From Hyphomicrobiales bacterium (lineage in GTDB: Bacteria > Pseudomonadota > Alphaproteobacteria > Rhizobiales > Rhizobiaceae), in NCBI GenBank assembly GCA_900470285.1, contig UCAG01000005.1:186001-250000 (forward strand): a stretch of DNA of 64,000 nt, read 5' to 3'. Below are positions 26,408 through 35,617 of this stretch, in pieces. The notes beneath the pieces are model-generated. The model ran no database searches. It saw only the letters and a program-made list of their open reading frames with translations, and was not told the origin of the DNA. Both the position numbers and the translations under genes were made by a program. Position 1 is the stretch's first letter, and each line of letters opens with the position of its first letter.

Positions 26408-26422
26408 GTTCCGCTTATGTTC
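26408..26422 (+). promoter_or_regulatory. LexA (SOS) box of dinB
   Basis: GTTC (26408-26411), seven bases CGCTTAT, GTTC (26419-26422). It is an exact match to the alphaproteobacterial GTTC-N7-GTTC operator and ends 23 bases before the ATG at 26446, so it probably overlaps the core promoter. Confidence 0.85.
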
Positions 26423-26445
26423 GGATCATGATACAGGTTTTTACG

Positions 26446-27792
26446 ATGGTCAACGGTGTTTCCGGTTATTTTGCTGAGGCCGATCCGCAGGCAGGTTTCT
26501 GCCGCGATTGCCTGACTGTGCAGAAAAAGCGCCGCACTGAACCACGCCCGCGTTGCAGCGCTTGCGGCAGTCCGCGTCTGGTGCGCCATGAAGAGCTTTA
26601 TGATTTAAGCTTTGCACATATTGATTGTGATGCTTTTTACGCTTCCATTGAAAAACGCGACAATCCTGAACTGCGTGACAAGCCGGTGATTGTCGGCGGC
26701 GGCAAGCGTGGTGTCGTTTCCACCTGCTGCTATATTGCGCGTATTCACGGCGTGCGTTCTGCCATGCCGACCTTCAAAGCTATTGAGCTCTGCCCGCAGG
26801 CGATATTCGTTAAACCGAATATGGAGAAATATCGCAAGGTCGGCCACCAGATTCGCCAGATGATGTTTGACCTCACGCCGCTTGTCGAACCGCTTTCGAT
26901 TGATGAAGCGTTTCTGGATCTGCGCGGCACGGCCAAATTGCACCGTGCACCGCCTGCTCTTGTGCTGGCAGAATTCGCCCGCCGTATTGAACAGGAAATC
27001 GGCATCACGGTTTCTGTCGGTCTGTCCTACTGCAAGTTTCTGGCAAAACTTGCCTCAGACATGGAGAAGCCGCGCGGTTTTTCGGTGATAGGAGAAAAAG
27101 AAGCGCAGAATTTTCTGAAGTCCAAACCTGTCAACATGATCTGGGGTGTCGGCAAGGCACTCAATGCCAAGCTCAATGCTGACGGTATTCAGACCATAGG
27201 GCAACTGCAGCAGATGGAGGAATCTGCACTGATGAAGTCCTATGGCGTGATGGGGCAGCGGCTTTACCGCCTCTCCCGTGGCATGGATACACGCACTGTG
27301 CAGCCGGAAAGCGAGATGAAGAGCATCTCCAATGAAACTACTTTTGATATTGATATCGCCAAAGCTGAGGAGCTGGTGCCGGTTCTGCGTGCACTGTCGG
27401 AAAAAGTTGCCGGACGACTAAAGCATGGCGAGATTGCCGGTCATACAGTGGTGCTGAAGCTCAAGACCAAGGATTTCCAGAGCCGTACCCGCAATCATCG
27501 TCTGAGCGATCCCACGCAGCTTGCAGACAGGATTTTCCGCACCGGTCTTTATATGTTGCAAAAGGAAATTGACGGCACTCAATATCGTCTGCTCGGCATC
27601 GGTGTTACCGACCTCACCGATCCGGTGAAAGCCGATCCGCCTGATCTGGTCGATATCAAAGCAGGCAAACGCGCTGCGGCTGAAACTGCCATTGATAAGC
27701 TACGCTCCAAATTCGGCTCCAAAACAGTGGAAACCGGCTACACATTTGGTAAAGGTAACCTCGCCCGCCCGCAGACACCGTCCGATAAATAA
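26446..27792 (+). CDS. dinB: DNA polymerase IV
   Basis: Translesion polymerase of 448 residues. Catalytic motifs are [13 protein letters not shown] and SIDEAFLDL. Before the palm domain the protein has an N-terminal knuckle pair FCRDC...CSACGSPRL, a feature of Rhizobiales DinB proteins that may bind zinc. HhH segment VWGVGKALN-like [13 protein letters not shown] follows. The frame is open to 26398; ATG 26446 is chosen because it leaves the LexA box outside the gene, with ATG 26428 as alternative. A GNAT gene follows 32 bp later. Confidence 0.94.
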   Translation: MVNGVSGYFAEADPQAGFCRDCLTVQKKRRTEPRPRCSACGSPRLVRHEELYDLSFAHIDCDAFYASIEKRDNPELRDKPVIVGGGKRGVVSTCCYIARIHGVRSAMPTFKAIELCPQAIFVKPNMEKYRKVGHQIRQMMFDLTPLVEPLSIDEAFLDLRGTAKLHRAPPALVLAEFARRIEQEIGITVSVGLSYCKFLAKLASDMEKPRGFSVIGEKEAQNFLKSKPVNMIWGVGKALNAKLNADGIQTIGQLQQMEESALMKSYGVMGQRLYRLSRGMDTRTVQPESEMKSISNETTFDIDIAKAEELVPVLRALSEKVAGRLKHGEIAGHTVVLKLKTKDFQSRTRNHRLSDPTQLADRIFRTGLYMLQKEIDGTQYRLLGIGVTDLTDPVKADPPDLVDIKAGKRAAAETAIDKLRSKFGSKTVETGYTFGKGNLARPQTPSDK

Positions 27793-27824
27793 ATGCCTTC
27801 AAGTATTTATATGGAAGATAAAAT

Positions 27825-28292
27825 ATGATTATCAGACCTGCCCGATTGAGTGATGCTGAGGCCATGAGCCGTGTATTGACAGATATTATTGCAGTTACAC
27901 AACGGCAGCGTCCGCATGATCAGGATTTTGTGTGCGACACTTATATCAATAATCCGCACGGCATTTTGTGCAGCGTTGCAGAAGATGAGAATGGTGAGGT
28001 TTTGGGCTTTCAATCGCTGATCCGCGCTGCTGAGGACAATAAATATGGTGTCGCAGCAGGCTGGGGCATTATCGGCACTCATGTCAGCCCGAACGCAGCC
28101 CGCCGCGGTGTTGGCAAGGCTCTGTTCGCCGCAACAAAACTCGCAGCTGAAAACGCAAATCTGCAAAATATTGACGCAACTATCGGCGCGGATAATGCCA
28201 ACGGGCTTGCTTATTATGACGCAATCGGTTTCCAAAGCTATCGCACCGGAGATAATACAATCTGCAAGCGTTTCAGCGTTTTCTCTTCATAA
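27825..28292 (+). CDS. GNAT family N-acetyltransferase
   Basis: A 155-residue acetyltransferase with the acetyl-CoA loop AARRGVGKALF near residue 89 and the C-terminal NGLAYYDAIGF. Acceptor unknown. It begins 32 bp after dinB on the same strand and may share its SOS-controlled transcript, though a promoter could lie in between. Confidence 0.83.
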   Translation: MIIRPARLSDAEAMSRVLTDIIAVTQRQRPHDQDFVCDTYINNPHGILCSVAEDENGEVLGFQSLIRAAEDNKYGVAAGWGIIGTHVSPNAARRGVGKALFAATKLAAENANLQNIDATIGADNANGLAYYDAIGFQSYRTGDNTICKRFSVFSS

Positions 28293-28581
28293 TTGCATTC
28301 CATTTACCCACCGTTTTGTTAGCGAATAAAATGCTAATAAAAGTCATGTCATCATTTCTTCACGGAAGTGACATTTGCCTGCAACAGAGAACGGCGAAAC
28401 CTCCCCTCAATGTCTGAATCAAAAAGTGGCAGGCCATAGCGAAAATGGTGATTTCAAGCTCCTGAACGCAGCGTATATATAATTACGTGAGTACCGGAAG
28501 CGCAGAAATAGCCATTTACAGCAAAGCAAGGCGACTTTTGGATCAGAGATCCGGAATTTATCGCAACATTCGGGGATATTC

Positions 28582-30798
28582 ATGTCGCGCCGCTCAATGA
28601 GACTTTCTCTCATCACCGCTCTTACTGCCACCTTAGCAAGCTCTGTTGCCTTTTCCGCTTCGGCAGAGCCGGTTTTCAACCGTATTGCCAGCTTTGCGGT
28701 AACAGACAATCTGCCGAAAGATGCAGACGTCAAAGCAGCAACCTCTTCGGAAATCATTACGGTTTCGGAAGACGGCAATACGCTAATCTATTCCGACAGT
28801 CCTTATGGTGGTATCGGTTTTGTTGACATTACCGACCCTAAAAACCCGAAAGCCGGTGGTGTACTCAAAGTTGAAGGCGAACCGACTTCAGTGACTGTCG
28901 CCGGCAAACGCATCCTCGCCGGCGTCAACACATCAGAAAGCTATGTCAAACCATCCGGTCGTCTGGATGTGATTGATATTGCGTCGCGCAAAGTTGAAAT
29001 GAGTTGCGATCTCGGCGGCCAGCCGGATTCTGTTGCTGTTTCTCCTGACAAGAAATTCCTCGCAGTCGCCATTGAGAATGAACGCGATGAAGAGCTGAAT
29101 GACGGTGAACTGCCGCAGCTTCCGGCCGGTAATCTGGTTATTCTCGACCTCAAAGACGGTAAGCCTGACTGCAAAACCATGAAACTCGTGGATATGACCG
29201 GCATTGCGGAAATCGCGCCGGAAGATCCGGAGCCGGAATTTGTTTCCTTCAACAGCAAGAATGAAATTGCTGTTACCCTGCAGGAAAACAACCATATCGC
29301 GATTATTGATGCGGCTTCCGGCAAAATCACATCGCACTTCTCTGCCGGCACAGTTGATCTCGACAAGATCGACACCAAGAAAGACGGCCAGATCAAGTTC
29401 AACGGCGAAATGAAGAATGTTGCCCGCGAGCCGGATACCATTAAATGGGTTGGTGATGACCGTCTTCTGACCGCCAATGAAGGTGATTATAAAGGCGGCT
29501 CCCGCGGTTTCACCATTTTCGACACAAGCGGCAAAGTGCTCTACGATTCAGGCAATACGCTGGAGCATAAGATTGCAGCGCACGGTCATTATCCTGAAAA
29601 ACGCAATAAAAAAGGCGTAGAGCTGGAAGGCGCTGAAGTTGGTCGCTTCGGTGATACAGATTACCTGTTTATCGCCAGCGAACGCGGCTCGATGGTCAGC
29701 GTTTATAAAGACACCGGTAAAGACCCTGAATTCGTGCAACTGCTGCCATCCGGCATCGGCCCTGAAGGTGTTCTGGCGATCCCGTCACGCAACCTGCTGG
29801 TCACGGCGAATGAAACCGATCTGGGTGAAGACGGCGGTGCCCGTTCTCATGTGATGATCTATGAACTGCAGGACAAACCTGCCACCTACCCGCAGCTGGT
29901 TTCGGAACTGACTGAAGAAGGCACGCCAATCGGCTGGGGCGCTCTGTCCGGTCTGGTTGCAGATGAAAGCAAAGACAGTATTCTCTATGCCATCTCTGAC
30001 TCAGCCTATTATTCTGCACCAACCATCTACACGATTGATGCCAACCAGAAGCCTGCGAAAATCACTTCAGCTCTGTTGGTAAAGCGCGGTAAAGATGCTG
30101 CGCAAAAGCTTGATCTGGAAGGCATTACCACGGATGGTAAAGGCGGCTTCTGGCTGGCCAATGAAGGCGATCAGAAGAAGCTCGTTCCGCATGCAATTCT
30201 CAATGTGAATGACAAAGGCGAGATCAAAAAAGAAATCGCTTTGCCTGAAGACCTGCTCAAGCATCAGACCCGCTTCGGCCTTGAAGGTATTACCCGTACC
30301 GGTGAAGGCGACAATGAAACGCTCTGGATGGTTGTACAGCGCGAATGGGCTGACGACGAAAAGGGCAACGTCAAAATCCTCAGCTACAATCTGAAGAGTG
30401 AAGAATGGGCCGCTGTTGCCTATCCGCTGGATAAGAAAGAAAAGGGCTGGGTTGGTCTCTCTGAAGTAACCGCTCATGACGGCCAGCTTTATATTGTCGA
30501 GCGCGATAATCTGATCGGCAAGGAAGCTGTCAACAAGCGCCTTTACAAAATGGCTCTGGCAGACCTGAAACCGGCTAAAATCGGCGAGAAACTGCCGGTC
30601 GTCAGCAAGACATTAGTTTATGATTTCATTCCTGATCTCAAGAAACTCAATGGCTTTGTACCGGACAAGGTTGAAGGCTTCGCCATCGACAAAAACGGCA
30701 TCGGTTATGTTGTGACTGATAATGACGGTGTGGATGACTCCAATGGTGAAACCCAGTTCTTCACTGTCGGTAAAGTCAGTGAATTGAAGATCCAGTAA
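28582..30798 (+). CDS. Secreted esterase-like phytase-family protein (beta-propeller)
   Basis: A 738-residue periplasmic or secreted protein. A signal peptide (residues 1-28, with TALTATLASSVAFSASA before the cut) is clear. The N-terminal half has propeller-like repeats (VDITDPKNPKAGG, LDVIDIASRKVE, SVAVSPDKKFLAVAIE), and the C-terminal half carries the phytase-like/esterase-like segment (LDLEGITTDGKGGFWLANEG, FGLEGITRTGEG, VEGFAIDKNGIGYVVTDNDG). Similar proteins are annotated as esterase-like activity of phytase family. Enzymatic activity is unproven. It has a long leader with an ATGTCA/TGACAT dyad at 28346-28374. A repeat element begins at its stop. Confidence 0.85.
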   Translation: MSRRSMRLSLITALTATLASSVAFSASAEPVFNRIASFAVTDNLPKDADVKAATSSEIITVSEDGNTLIYSDSPYGGIGFVDITDPKNPKAGGVLKVEGEPTSVTVAGKRILAGVNTSESYVKPSGRLDVIDIASRKVEMSCDLGGQPDSVAVSPDKKFLAVAIENERDEELNDGELPQLPAGNLVILDLKDGKPDCKTMKLVDMTGIAEIAPEDPEPEFVSFNSKNEIAVTLQENNHIAIIDAASGKITSHFSAGTVDLDKIDTKKDGQIKFNGEMKNVAREPDTIKWVGDDRLLTANEGDYKGGSRGFTIFDTSGKVLYDSGNTLEHKIAAHGHYPEKRNKKGVELEGAEVGRFGDTDYLFIASERGSMVSVYKDTGKDPEFVQLLPSGIGPEGVLAIPSRNLLVTANETDLGEDGGARSHVMIYELQDKPATYPQLVSELTEEGTPIGWGALSGLVADESKDSILYAISDSAYYSAPTIYTIDANQKPAKITSALLVKRGKDAAQKLDLEGITTDGKGGFWLANEGDQKKLVPHAILNVNDKGEIKKEIALPEDLLKHQTRFGLEGITRTGEGDNETLWMVVQREWADDEKGNVKILSYNLKSEEWAAVAYPLDKKEKGWVGLSEVTAHDGQLYIVERDNLIGKEAVNKRLYKMALADLKPAKIGEKLPVVSKTLVYDFIPDLKKLNGFVPDKVEGFAIDKNGIGYVVTDNDGVDDSNGETQFFTVGKVSELKIQ

Positions 30799-30896
30799 GC
30801 ACATCCCGAAAAGTAGGAACCGGTTTTCGGAATAAGATGTACGTCAAAGAAAAAATAGAGCATTTCCATTTTTCAATTTACACAGGAAATGCTCTA
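30799..30896. repeat. Palindromic repeat element (copy D, reversed)
   Basis: Perfect 12-bp arms TAGAGCATTTCC (30856-30867) and GGAAATGCTCTA (30885-30896). The other half, GCACATCCCGAAAAGTAGG then ACCGGTTTTCGG, lies to the left, so the element is in reverse orientation relative to copies A-C. Its left edge abuts the TAA stop of the phytase-like gene. Confidence 0.8.
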
Positions 30897-30917
30897 AGCC
30901 TCCCAAGGCTCTCTAAA

Positions 30918-30946
30918 AGAAAAGGCCGCTTTATAGCGGCCTTTTT
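30918..30946. terminator. Bidirectional terminator between convergent genes
   Basis: AAAAGGCCGCT, loop TTAT, AGCGGCCTTTTT. T-rich in both directions; it serves the phytase-like gene rightward and the alpha/beta hydrolase leftward. Confidence 0.88.
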
Positions 30947-30949
30947 GCA

Positions 30950-32008
30950 TTATTGGGCGGGAATGGATTTTGCCAAAAAAGCGATAATCATATCAGCTAC
31001 TTCACGGTGTATCGCCTCACGGCTGCGCCCTGCACCGTCTTTGCAGACAATACCGTCTCCTGGGGTTTCCGCTTCGATCAACTCAGCTGCTCCCGCCTTA
31101 CATATCTGCATAAAGCTGAAATGCGCGGCATCCGCGATCTCGAAATATTGCGTGGCTTTATCGGGCATATTCGCTGCGATATAGCCGGATTCCATTTTGG
31201 CAGGCAGGTCACCAATATCAACACCAGCACCAAAGATCAGAGCTGGCACTGAAATATTGTTCAGGCTTTGCGGCGTGAACCCACGCGCCACCCCCAGATC
31301 GAGCGAAACAATCGCACCAACACGCGGATCAGCTTTCAGTGTTTTCATTTTTTCAGCTGCAACATCACCCTGCGGGTTGATCAGTTCATCTGCCAAACCA
31401 CAAGTGCGCGGATTGGGATTGTCTTTGCAGTCTTTCTCAAAACGCTCCCGATCAAACTGTGCTCCGGCCAGAGCGACAACTGACCAGCCACCAAGAGAAT
31501 GGCCAATCGCAGCAATGCGATCAGGCTCAATCTTGCCCGCCAGAGCGCTGTCAGAGGTCACAATATCAATCACACGGCTAAGGTCATGTGGGCGCTCCCA
31601 GAGCTTTGCAGCCTGCTCTTGATCGCGATTAAATGTGGTAGTGCCCGGATGATCCGGCGCGGCAACAATATAGCCCTGCCCGACCAGCTCACCCGCCAGC
31701 CAGTTCAGATTACGCCAACTGCCGCCATAGCCATGAGACAAAACCACAAGCGGATGAGAACTCTTATCCGGTGCAGCATCCCTAACGGCCTCAATACCAA
31801 TAAATGCAAGATTTTCGCCAATCATCTCGACTGGTTTTGTGTCGGATGTCGGATACCAAAGCGCAACTTTCAAATCACGATTGCCGCTCTTATCCGTCAG
31901 CTCGGTTTGCCGGAAACCAACCTGCTCTGCCATGGCTGCAAAACTGCCTGTCAGCGTCAAAATGCTTAACCCTGCCGCCAATGCTGCAACTGTCTGCTTC
32001 ATCATCAT
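30950..32008 (-). CDS. Secreted alpha/beta hydrolase (PAF-acetylhydrolase/dienelactone-hydrolase-like)
   Basis: A 352-residue exported alpha/beta hydrolase. Signal peptide residues 1-27 (LAAGLSILTLTGSFAAMA). Oxyanion region VLSHGYGGS, nucleophile elbow AIGHSLGGWS near residue 165, and a late His in DAAHFSFMQIC. Four Cys residues around the lid (CKDNPNPRTCG) may form disulfides in the periplasm. Substrate unknown, likely an ester. Three consecutive ATG codons follow GGAG; the second or third is also possible as start. It lies downstream of the MerR gene after a terminator, so it has its own promoter. Confidence 0.87.
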   Translation of the reverse strand: MMMKQTVAALAAGLSILTLTGSFAAMAEQVGFRQTELTDKSGNRDLKVALWYPTSDTKPVEMIGENLAFIGIEAVRDAAPDKSSHPLVVLSHGYGGSWRNLNWLAGELVGQGYIVAAPDHPGTTTFNRDQEQAAKLWERPHDLSRVIDIVTSDSALAGKIEPDRIAAIGHSLGGWSVVALAGAQFDRERFEKDCKDNPNPRTCGLADELINPQGDVAAEKMKTLKADPRVGAIVSLDLGVARGFTPQSLNNISVPALIFGAGVDIGDLPAKMESGYIAANMPDKATQYFEIADAAHFSFMQICKAGAAELIEAETPGDGIVCKDGAGRSREAIHREVADMIIAFLAKSIPAQ

Positions 32009-32059
32009 AGTCTCCGCTACCTGATTTCCATCGTCACCGGAGATAGAAGAAAATCACAT

Positions 32060-32098
32060 AAAGAGCGACCTGAAACATGATCAAGGTCGCTCTTTATT
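32060..32098 (-). terminator. Terminator after the MerR gene
   Basis: AAAGAGCGACCT (32060-32071) and AGGTCGCTCTTT (32084-32095), perfect 12-bp stem, 12-base loop. Read leftward it ends in T residues. Confidence 0.85.
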
Positions 32099-32104
32099 AT
32101 TTCA

Positions 32105-32914
32105 TTATTTCAGCGGGATATAGATCTCCGTCACGCTTTCAGGGTGCATAGGTCCGAGAAAACGCGCACCGCTATATTCAAACTCAATCCCTTCATCAGG
32201 CTGCATACCTGCGCTTGGCAGCCATTCCGAATATGCAGCACGGAACGTTTCCGGCAAAGTTGTTACCTCACCGTGATGTTCGACCTTCGCATAATAACGC
32301 CCCGGAATTTCCAAGGCGATCAATCCGTCAGGAATAGCCGCATCTGCGCCAACCGGCAGGCCTGCAATGTAGCGCCACTGCCCGTCAGCCAGAGGCTGGC
32401 AAATGCCGAAAGTGCCCACAGGCTCTTCCAGACGCTCAATCTCATGCTCGCGTGCTTCAAAACGATTCCACATTTGCGGAATACTGCCTTCATCCTCAGG
32501 ATACCAGCACATGCCGATAATGCGTTGTGCAGCGAAGAAAACCCGTACAGGTTTTTGTAAGTCAGGCATTTTGCGCTCCGGTTGTGCGAGATAGCGATGA
32601 AGATGGCCAAGCGTTTTCTGACGCCTGTTTATATCAGCTTCAAGCTGAACGGCATGGTTTTCCAGCACAGCATGCATTTTTTCAACACTGTCCAATCCGC
32701 CGTCAGCTGCCAGTGTTTTGATTTCATCCAATGCCATACCCAATTGTTTCAGCCAGACGATGCGACCCAGCGTTACAATCTGCTCCGGCCGGTAATAACG
32801 GTAGCCGTTATCCTGTCCGTTCAATGTCGGACTGAACAGACCAATACTATCATAATGGCGCAGGGTCTTGGTGCTTACGCCCTGTGAGCGCGCCATTTGT
32901 CCGATTGTCAGCAT
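32105..32914 (-). CDS. MerR-family regulator with GyrI-like effector domain
   Basis: A 269-residue BmrR/MtaN-type regulator. N-terminal MerR HTH with TKTLRHYDSIGLFSP and YRYYRPEQIVTL, then a coiled dimerisation helix (residues 80-115). The rest is a GyrI-like ligand domain (IGMCWYPEDEGSIPQMWNRF, YAKVEHHGEVTTLPETFRAAY). It probably senses a hydrophobic drug-like ligand. A MerR-type dyad lies between -35 and -10 elements of its own promoter (32946-32975), so autoregulation is likely; the neighbouring hydrolase could also be a target, though no matching dyad was seen there. Confidence 0.88.
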   Translation of the reverse strand: MLTIGQMARSQGVSTKTLRHYDSIGLFSPTLNGQDNGYRYYRPEQIVTLGRIVWLKQLGMALDEIKTLAADGGLDSVEKMHAVLENHAVQLEADINRRQKTLGHLHRYLAQPERKMPDLQKPVRVFFAAQRIIGMCWYPEDEGSIPQMWNRFEAREHEIERLEEPVGTFGICQPLADGQWRYIAGLPVGADAAIPDGLIALEIPGRYYAKVEHHGEVTTLPETFRAAYSEWLPSAGMQPDEGIEFEYSGARFLGPMHPESVTEIYIPLK

Positions 32915-32945
32915 ACTATCTCCTTGTGAGTCTCATCGCACAAGC

Positions 32946-32975
32946 TATGCAGGGTTGCCCTTAGGGTAAGGTCAA
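32946..32975 (-). promoter_or_regulatory. MerR-type promoter with dyad operator
   Basis: Read leftward: -35 TTGACC (32970-32975), 18-base spacer, -10-like TGCATA (32946-32951). Inside the spacer lies the perfect dyad CCTTA-GGG-TAAGG (32959-32971). A long spacer with a central dyad is the signature of promoters controlled by MerR activators. Confidence 0.65.
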
Positions 32976-33004
32976 GCAAGTTTCACTGACAAACTGACTT
33001 CAGC

Positions 33005-33046
33005 AAAAAATAAGCGCTCCCTGCATCCTTTCAGGAAGCGCTTTAT
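33005..33046 (-). terminator. Terminator after the CHRD gene
   Basis: AAGCGCTCCCTG (33012-33023) and CAGGAAGCGCTT (33032-33043) pair with one mismatch. Read leftward it is followed by TATTTTTT. Confidence 0.85.
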
Positions 33047-33063
33047 CATGATTACAAACAGTT

Positions 33064-33495
33064 TTACTTGTGTGTCAGCTGTGTTCTGATCTCACCACCC
33101 GGATGTTTTTCCGTATGAATGTTGAAATACCAATGCCCTGACAGCAGTTGTTTTTCCTGCTCTTTGGTCAGCTTTTCAGTGCCCTCAATCGGGCTCTTCA
33201 ATGCATCAGGCTTAATGGGAATAATTACATCGGCATTTTGTCTAGTCGTTGCCGGTCCGTGAAAATGCGCCATTGTTGCAGTGCCACTCAGACCGCTATA
33301 GCTGACATGCCATTTCAGCACTTTGCTGATTGTATTATAGCTGGCTTTAAGCTGCCCTTTGGCTGCTGTCACAACATGCGGAATTTCTTTATTACCCGAC
33401 AAACTGCTTTCAAAATTCAGTGTTTTTGCATAAGCGGCACCGGATAACATAGAAACAGCAATAATAAGCGTCGCAGAAATCTTTAAATTCCTCAC
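33064..33495 (-). CDS. Exported CHRD domain protein
   Basis: A 143-residue protein with a signal peptide (LIIAVSMLSGAAYA at residues 10-23) and a single CHRD domain. The typical start LNFESSLSGNKEIP, the HFHGPA motif and the end WYFNIHTEKHPGGEIRTQL are all visible. CHRD proteins are named after chordin; the bacterial function is unknown, perhaps metal- or ligand-binding in the periplasm. It stands as a single gene with its own terminator. Confidence 0.85.
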   Translation of the reverse strand: MRNLKISATLIIAVSMLSGAAYAKTLNFESSLSGNKEIPHVVTAAKGQLKASYNTISKVLKWHVSYSGLSGTATMAHFHGPATTRQNADVIIPIKPDALKSPIEGTEKLTKEQEKQLLSGHWYFNIHTEKHPGGEIRTQLTHK

Positions 33496-33579
33496 AATAA
33501 AAACTCCATAAAAAATAATAAATACAATTATTTATACAGAGTAATTATAGTTTAGATTTAACCTTATCGCAAATGTTGA

Positions 33580-34407
33580 TCAGTTTCTCAGACCAAAGCC
33601 CTGCAACAAACGGCGGATCGCATAATCCGGTTTGCCGGATGTGAACACCGCCAAATCCTCATGATGATGCAGGCTTTTATCCTTCGTCTCCGGCAACAGA
33701 GAGAGCATACGCCGAGCGATAGCTTCTGCCGGATCAAGCCAGTCTACCGGCCACGGCGCCAGACGACGGAATACATTGGCGAGAAACGGATAATGTGTGC
33801 AGGCCAGCACAACGATATCAGTACGCTTGCCATCCTGTTCGATAAAGCATGGTGTGATCTGTTCCAGCACCAGCTCATCATCAATCTTTTCACCGCGAAT
33901 ATGCGCTTCGGCCAATGTTGCCAACCGGTCAGCACCAACAAGGCGCACATGGCATTGCGAGGCGAAAGACTGGATCAGATCCCGCGTATAGGCACGCTTG
34001 ACCGTGCCCGGTGTCGCCAGAACCGAGACAAGACCGGAATGTGTGCGCTCAGCTGCAGGCTTAATCGCAGGAACTGTGCCGACAAAAGGCGTATCCGGAA
34101 AGGCCTGCCGTAGATCATCCAGCACAAGTGTGGACGCCGTATTACAGGCAATCACGCAAAGCTGAGGATGAAAACGGCGGATCAGATCAGCGAACAGGCC
34201 GACAATGCGCTCGCGCAGAGCCGGTTCTTCCCATGAACCATAGGGAAAGCCCGCATCATCAGCCACATAGATAAAATGGCGGTCGGGCATCAGCACCCGC
34301 GCCTCGCGCAACACAGTCAGGCCGCCGATACCGCTGTCAAAAACGATAACCGGCGCATCCTGCCTGCTGGAAATATTGGTTGCTGTATATTGCGCGAGAT
34401 GGTGCAT
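33580..34407 (-). CDS. murI: Glutamate racemase
   Basis: Makes D-glutamate for peptidoglycan. It is 275 residues. The two catalytic Cys are in VIACNTAST (near residue 90) and VLACTHYPF (near residue 203); the N-terminal [12 protein letters not shown] and [11 protein letters not shown] are family motifs. The N-terminus has an extra 20 residues compared with the shortest members. It follows trmJ by 12 bases on the same strand, so the two form a unit. Confidence 0.95.
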   Translation of the reverse strand: MHHLAQYTATNISSRQDAPVIVFDSGIGGLTVLREARVLMPDRHFIYVADDAGFPYGSWEEPALRERIVGLFADLIRRFHPQLCVIACNTASTLVLDDLRQAFPDTPFVGTVPAIKPAAERTHSGLVSVLATPGTVKRAYTRDLIQSFASQCHVRLVGADRLATLAEAHIRGEKIDDELVLEQITPCFIEQDGKRTDIVVLACTHYPFLANVFRRLAPWPVDWLDPAEAIARRMLSLLPETKDKSLHHHEDLAVFTSGKPDYAIRRLLQGFGLRN

Positions 34408-34419
34408 CGCAAACCTGCC

Positions 34420-35277
34420 TCAGGACTTTTCGTCCGGTTTATCCTGCTCAGTATTCTGTGTCTCGTCTTTATAAACTCTGGCACGTCCTTCAGGTGCACC
34501 AGAACCACGCGGGCTCTTCGGCGAGAAATAATCCAGTGAGGTCAGCACCCCGCGCAGCAAGCGGATTTCAGCTTCCGCAAATGCCGGACGGGTCAGCACT
34601 GCCCGCAAATTATTCACCATGATCTCCTTACGCGCTTCAGGGCGGAAATAACCGCGCGTATCCAGAGCTTCCTCCAAATGATTAAAGAAACCGTGTAGAT
34701 ATTCTTTATTGGCCGGTTGCAGTTCAGGCCCGCGGAAAACCGTGTCCGTTTCATTTTCCAGACCGGATTTCATCCATTCATAGGACATCAGCAGCACAGC
34801 CTGCGCGATATTGAGCGAGGCAAATGCCGGATTGACCGGAAATGTCACCAGTTCATCAGCCAGACCAACTTCATCATTTTTCAGGCCGACGCGTTCACGG
34901 CCGAACATAATGCCGGTTTTCTCACCGGTACGGAATTTCTGACGCAGGATTTTACCTGCCTCCACAGGGCCGCGCACCTGTTTGAAACCGTCACGCTCGC
35001 GGGCGGTCGTGGCATAAACAAAATTCAGATCAGCCAGTGCTGACGGCAGATCGTCATAGAGAACCGCGCTGTCAATAATATGATCGGCCTTGCTGGCGGC
35101 AGAGCGTGCTTTGTCATTCGGAAAGGCTTCACGCGGATTGACCAGACGCAATTCGCCAAGGCCGAAATTGGCCATAGCGCGTGCCACCATGCCGATATTT
35201 TCCGGCAATTGCGGCTCCACAAGAATGATTGCTGGGCCTTCTGAAATCATCGGGCGCTGTTTGTCTGTACCGGCCAT
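34420..35277 (-). CDS. trmJ: tRNA/rRNA methyltransferase of the SpoU/TrmJ type
   Basis: 2'-O-methyltransferase with a SPOUT knot, 285 residues. Motif 1 VEPQLPENIGMVARAMANFG, motif 2 GIMFGRERVGL and motif 3 SLNIAQAVLLMSYEW are all visible, matching TrmJ (which methylates position 32 in tRNA). The C-terminal region is helical with a charged tail. The frame is open to a TTG at 35295, but ATG 35277 is preferred. It precedes murI by 12 bp. TrmJ versus a paralog such as LasT cannot be settled here. Confidence 0.88.
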   Translation of the reverse strand: MAGTDKQRPMISEGPAIILVEPQLPENIGMVARAMANFGLGELRLVNPREAFPNDKARSAASKADHIIDSAVLYDDLPSALADLNFVYATTARERDGFKQVRGPVEAGKILRQKFRTGEKTGIMFGRERVGLKNDEVGLADELVTFPVNPAFASLNIAQAVLLMSYEWMKSGLENETDTVFRGPELQPANKEYLHGFFNHLEEALDTRGYFRPEARKEIMVNNLRAVLTRPAFAEAEIRLLRGVLTSLDYFSPKSPRGSGAPEGRARVYKDETQNTEQDKPDEKS

Positions 35278-35617
35278 TATCTTCTCAAAACTCAAATTTC
35301 GCGCGCAAAACGAGACATTCCGTATGCGCTTTTCGCGCTTTTCTTAAACGGAAGAGTGGCGGAATTCAAATCATGCATAACAATTAAACAGGTATCAGCA
35401 TAAAAAACTGAATCGCCAGCAACCTGTACCGGCTCTCTAATGCAGCGAAGCGAAGCATATCTCACACCATCGTGAACAAATAAATTGCCCTCTGACAGTA
35501 TAAAAACCCGTTATCTCCGGCGTTTTTTATTATTCCTGTTCTCAAGGCGTCGTTAGCACTTTGCCTCTCGCTTAAGCAGTGCTATGAGAGGCGCAACTTC
35601 ATGAAGGAGAGGTTTTA
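35278..35617. other. Intergenic region and icd leader with hairpin
   Basis: A 340-bp divergent region between trmJ and icd. From 35360 to 35480 there are GAATCG- and GCGAAGCGAAGC-like fragments reminiscent of a decayed repeat element, too weak to call. Close to icd is a hairpin, GCCTCTC (35563-35569) with GAGAGGC (35586-35592), ending 25 bases before the ATG. The icd ribosome site GAAGGAGAGG follows directly. Confidence 0.5.

Noticed and set aside
35395-35480. Possible sixth copy of the palindromic repeat
   Set aside because: Only GAATCG and short GC-rich fragments match; no paired arms could be found.
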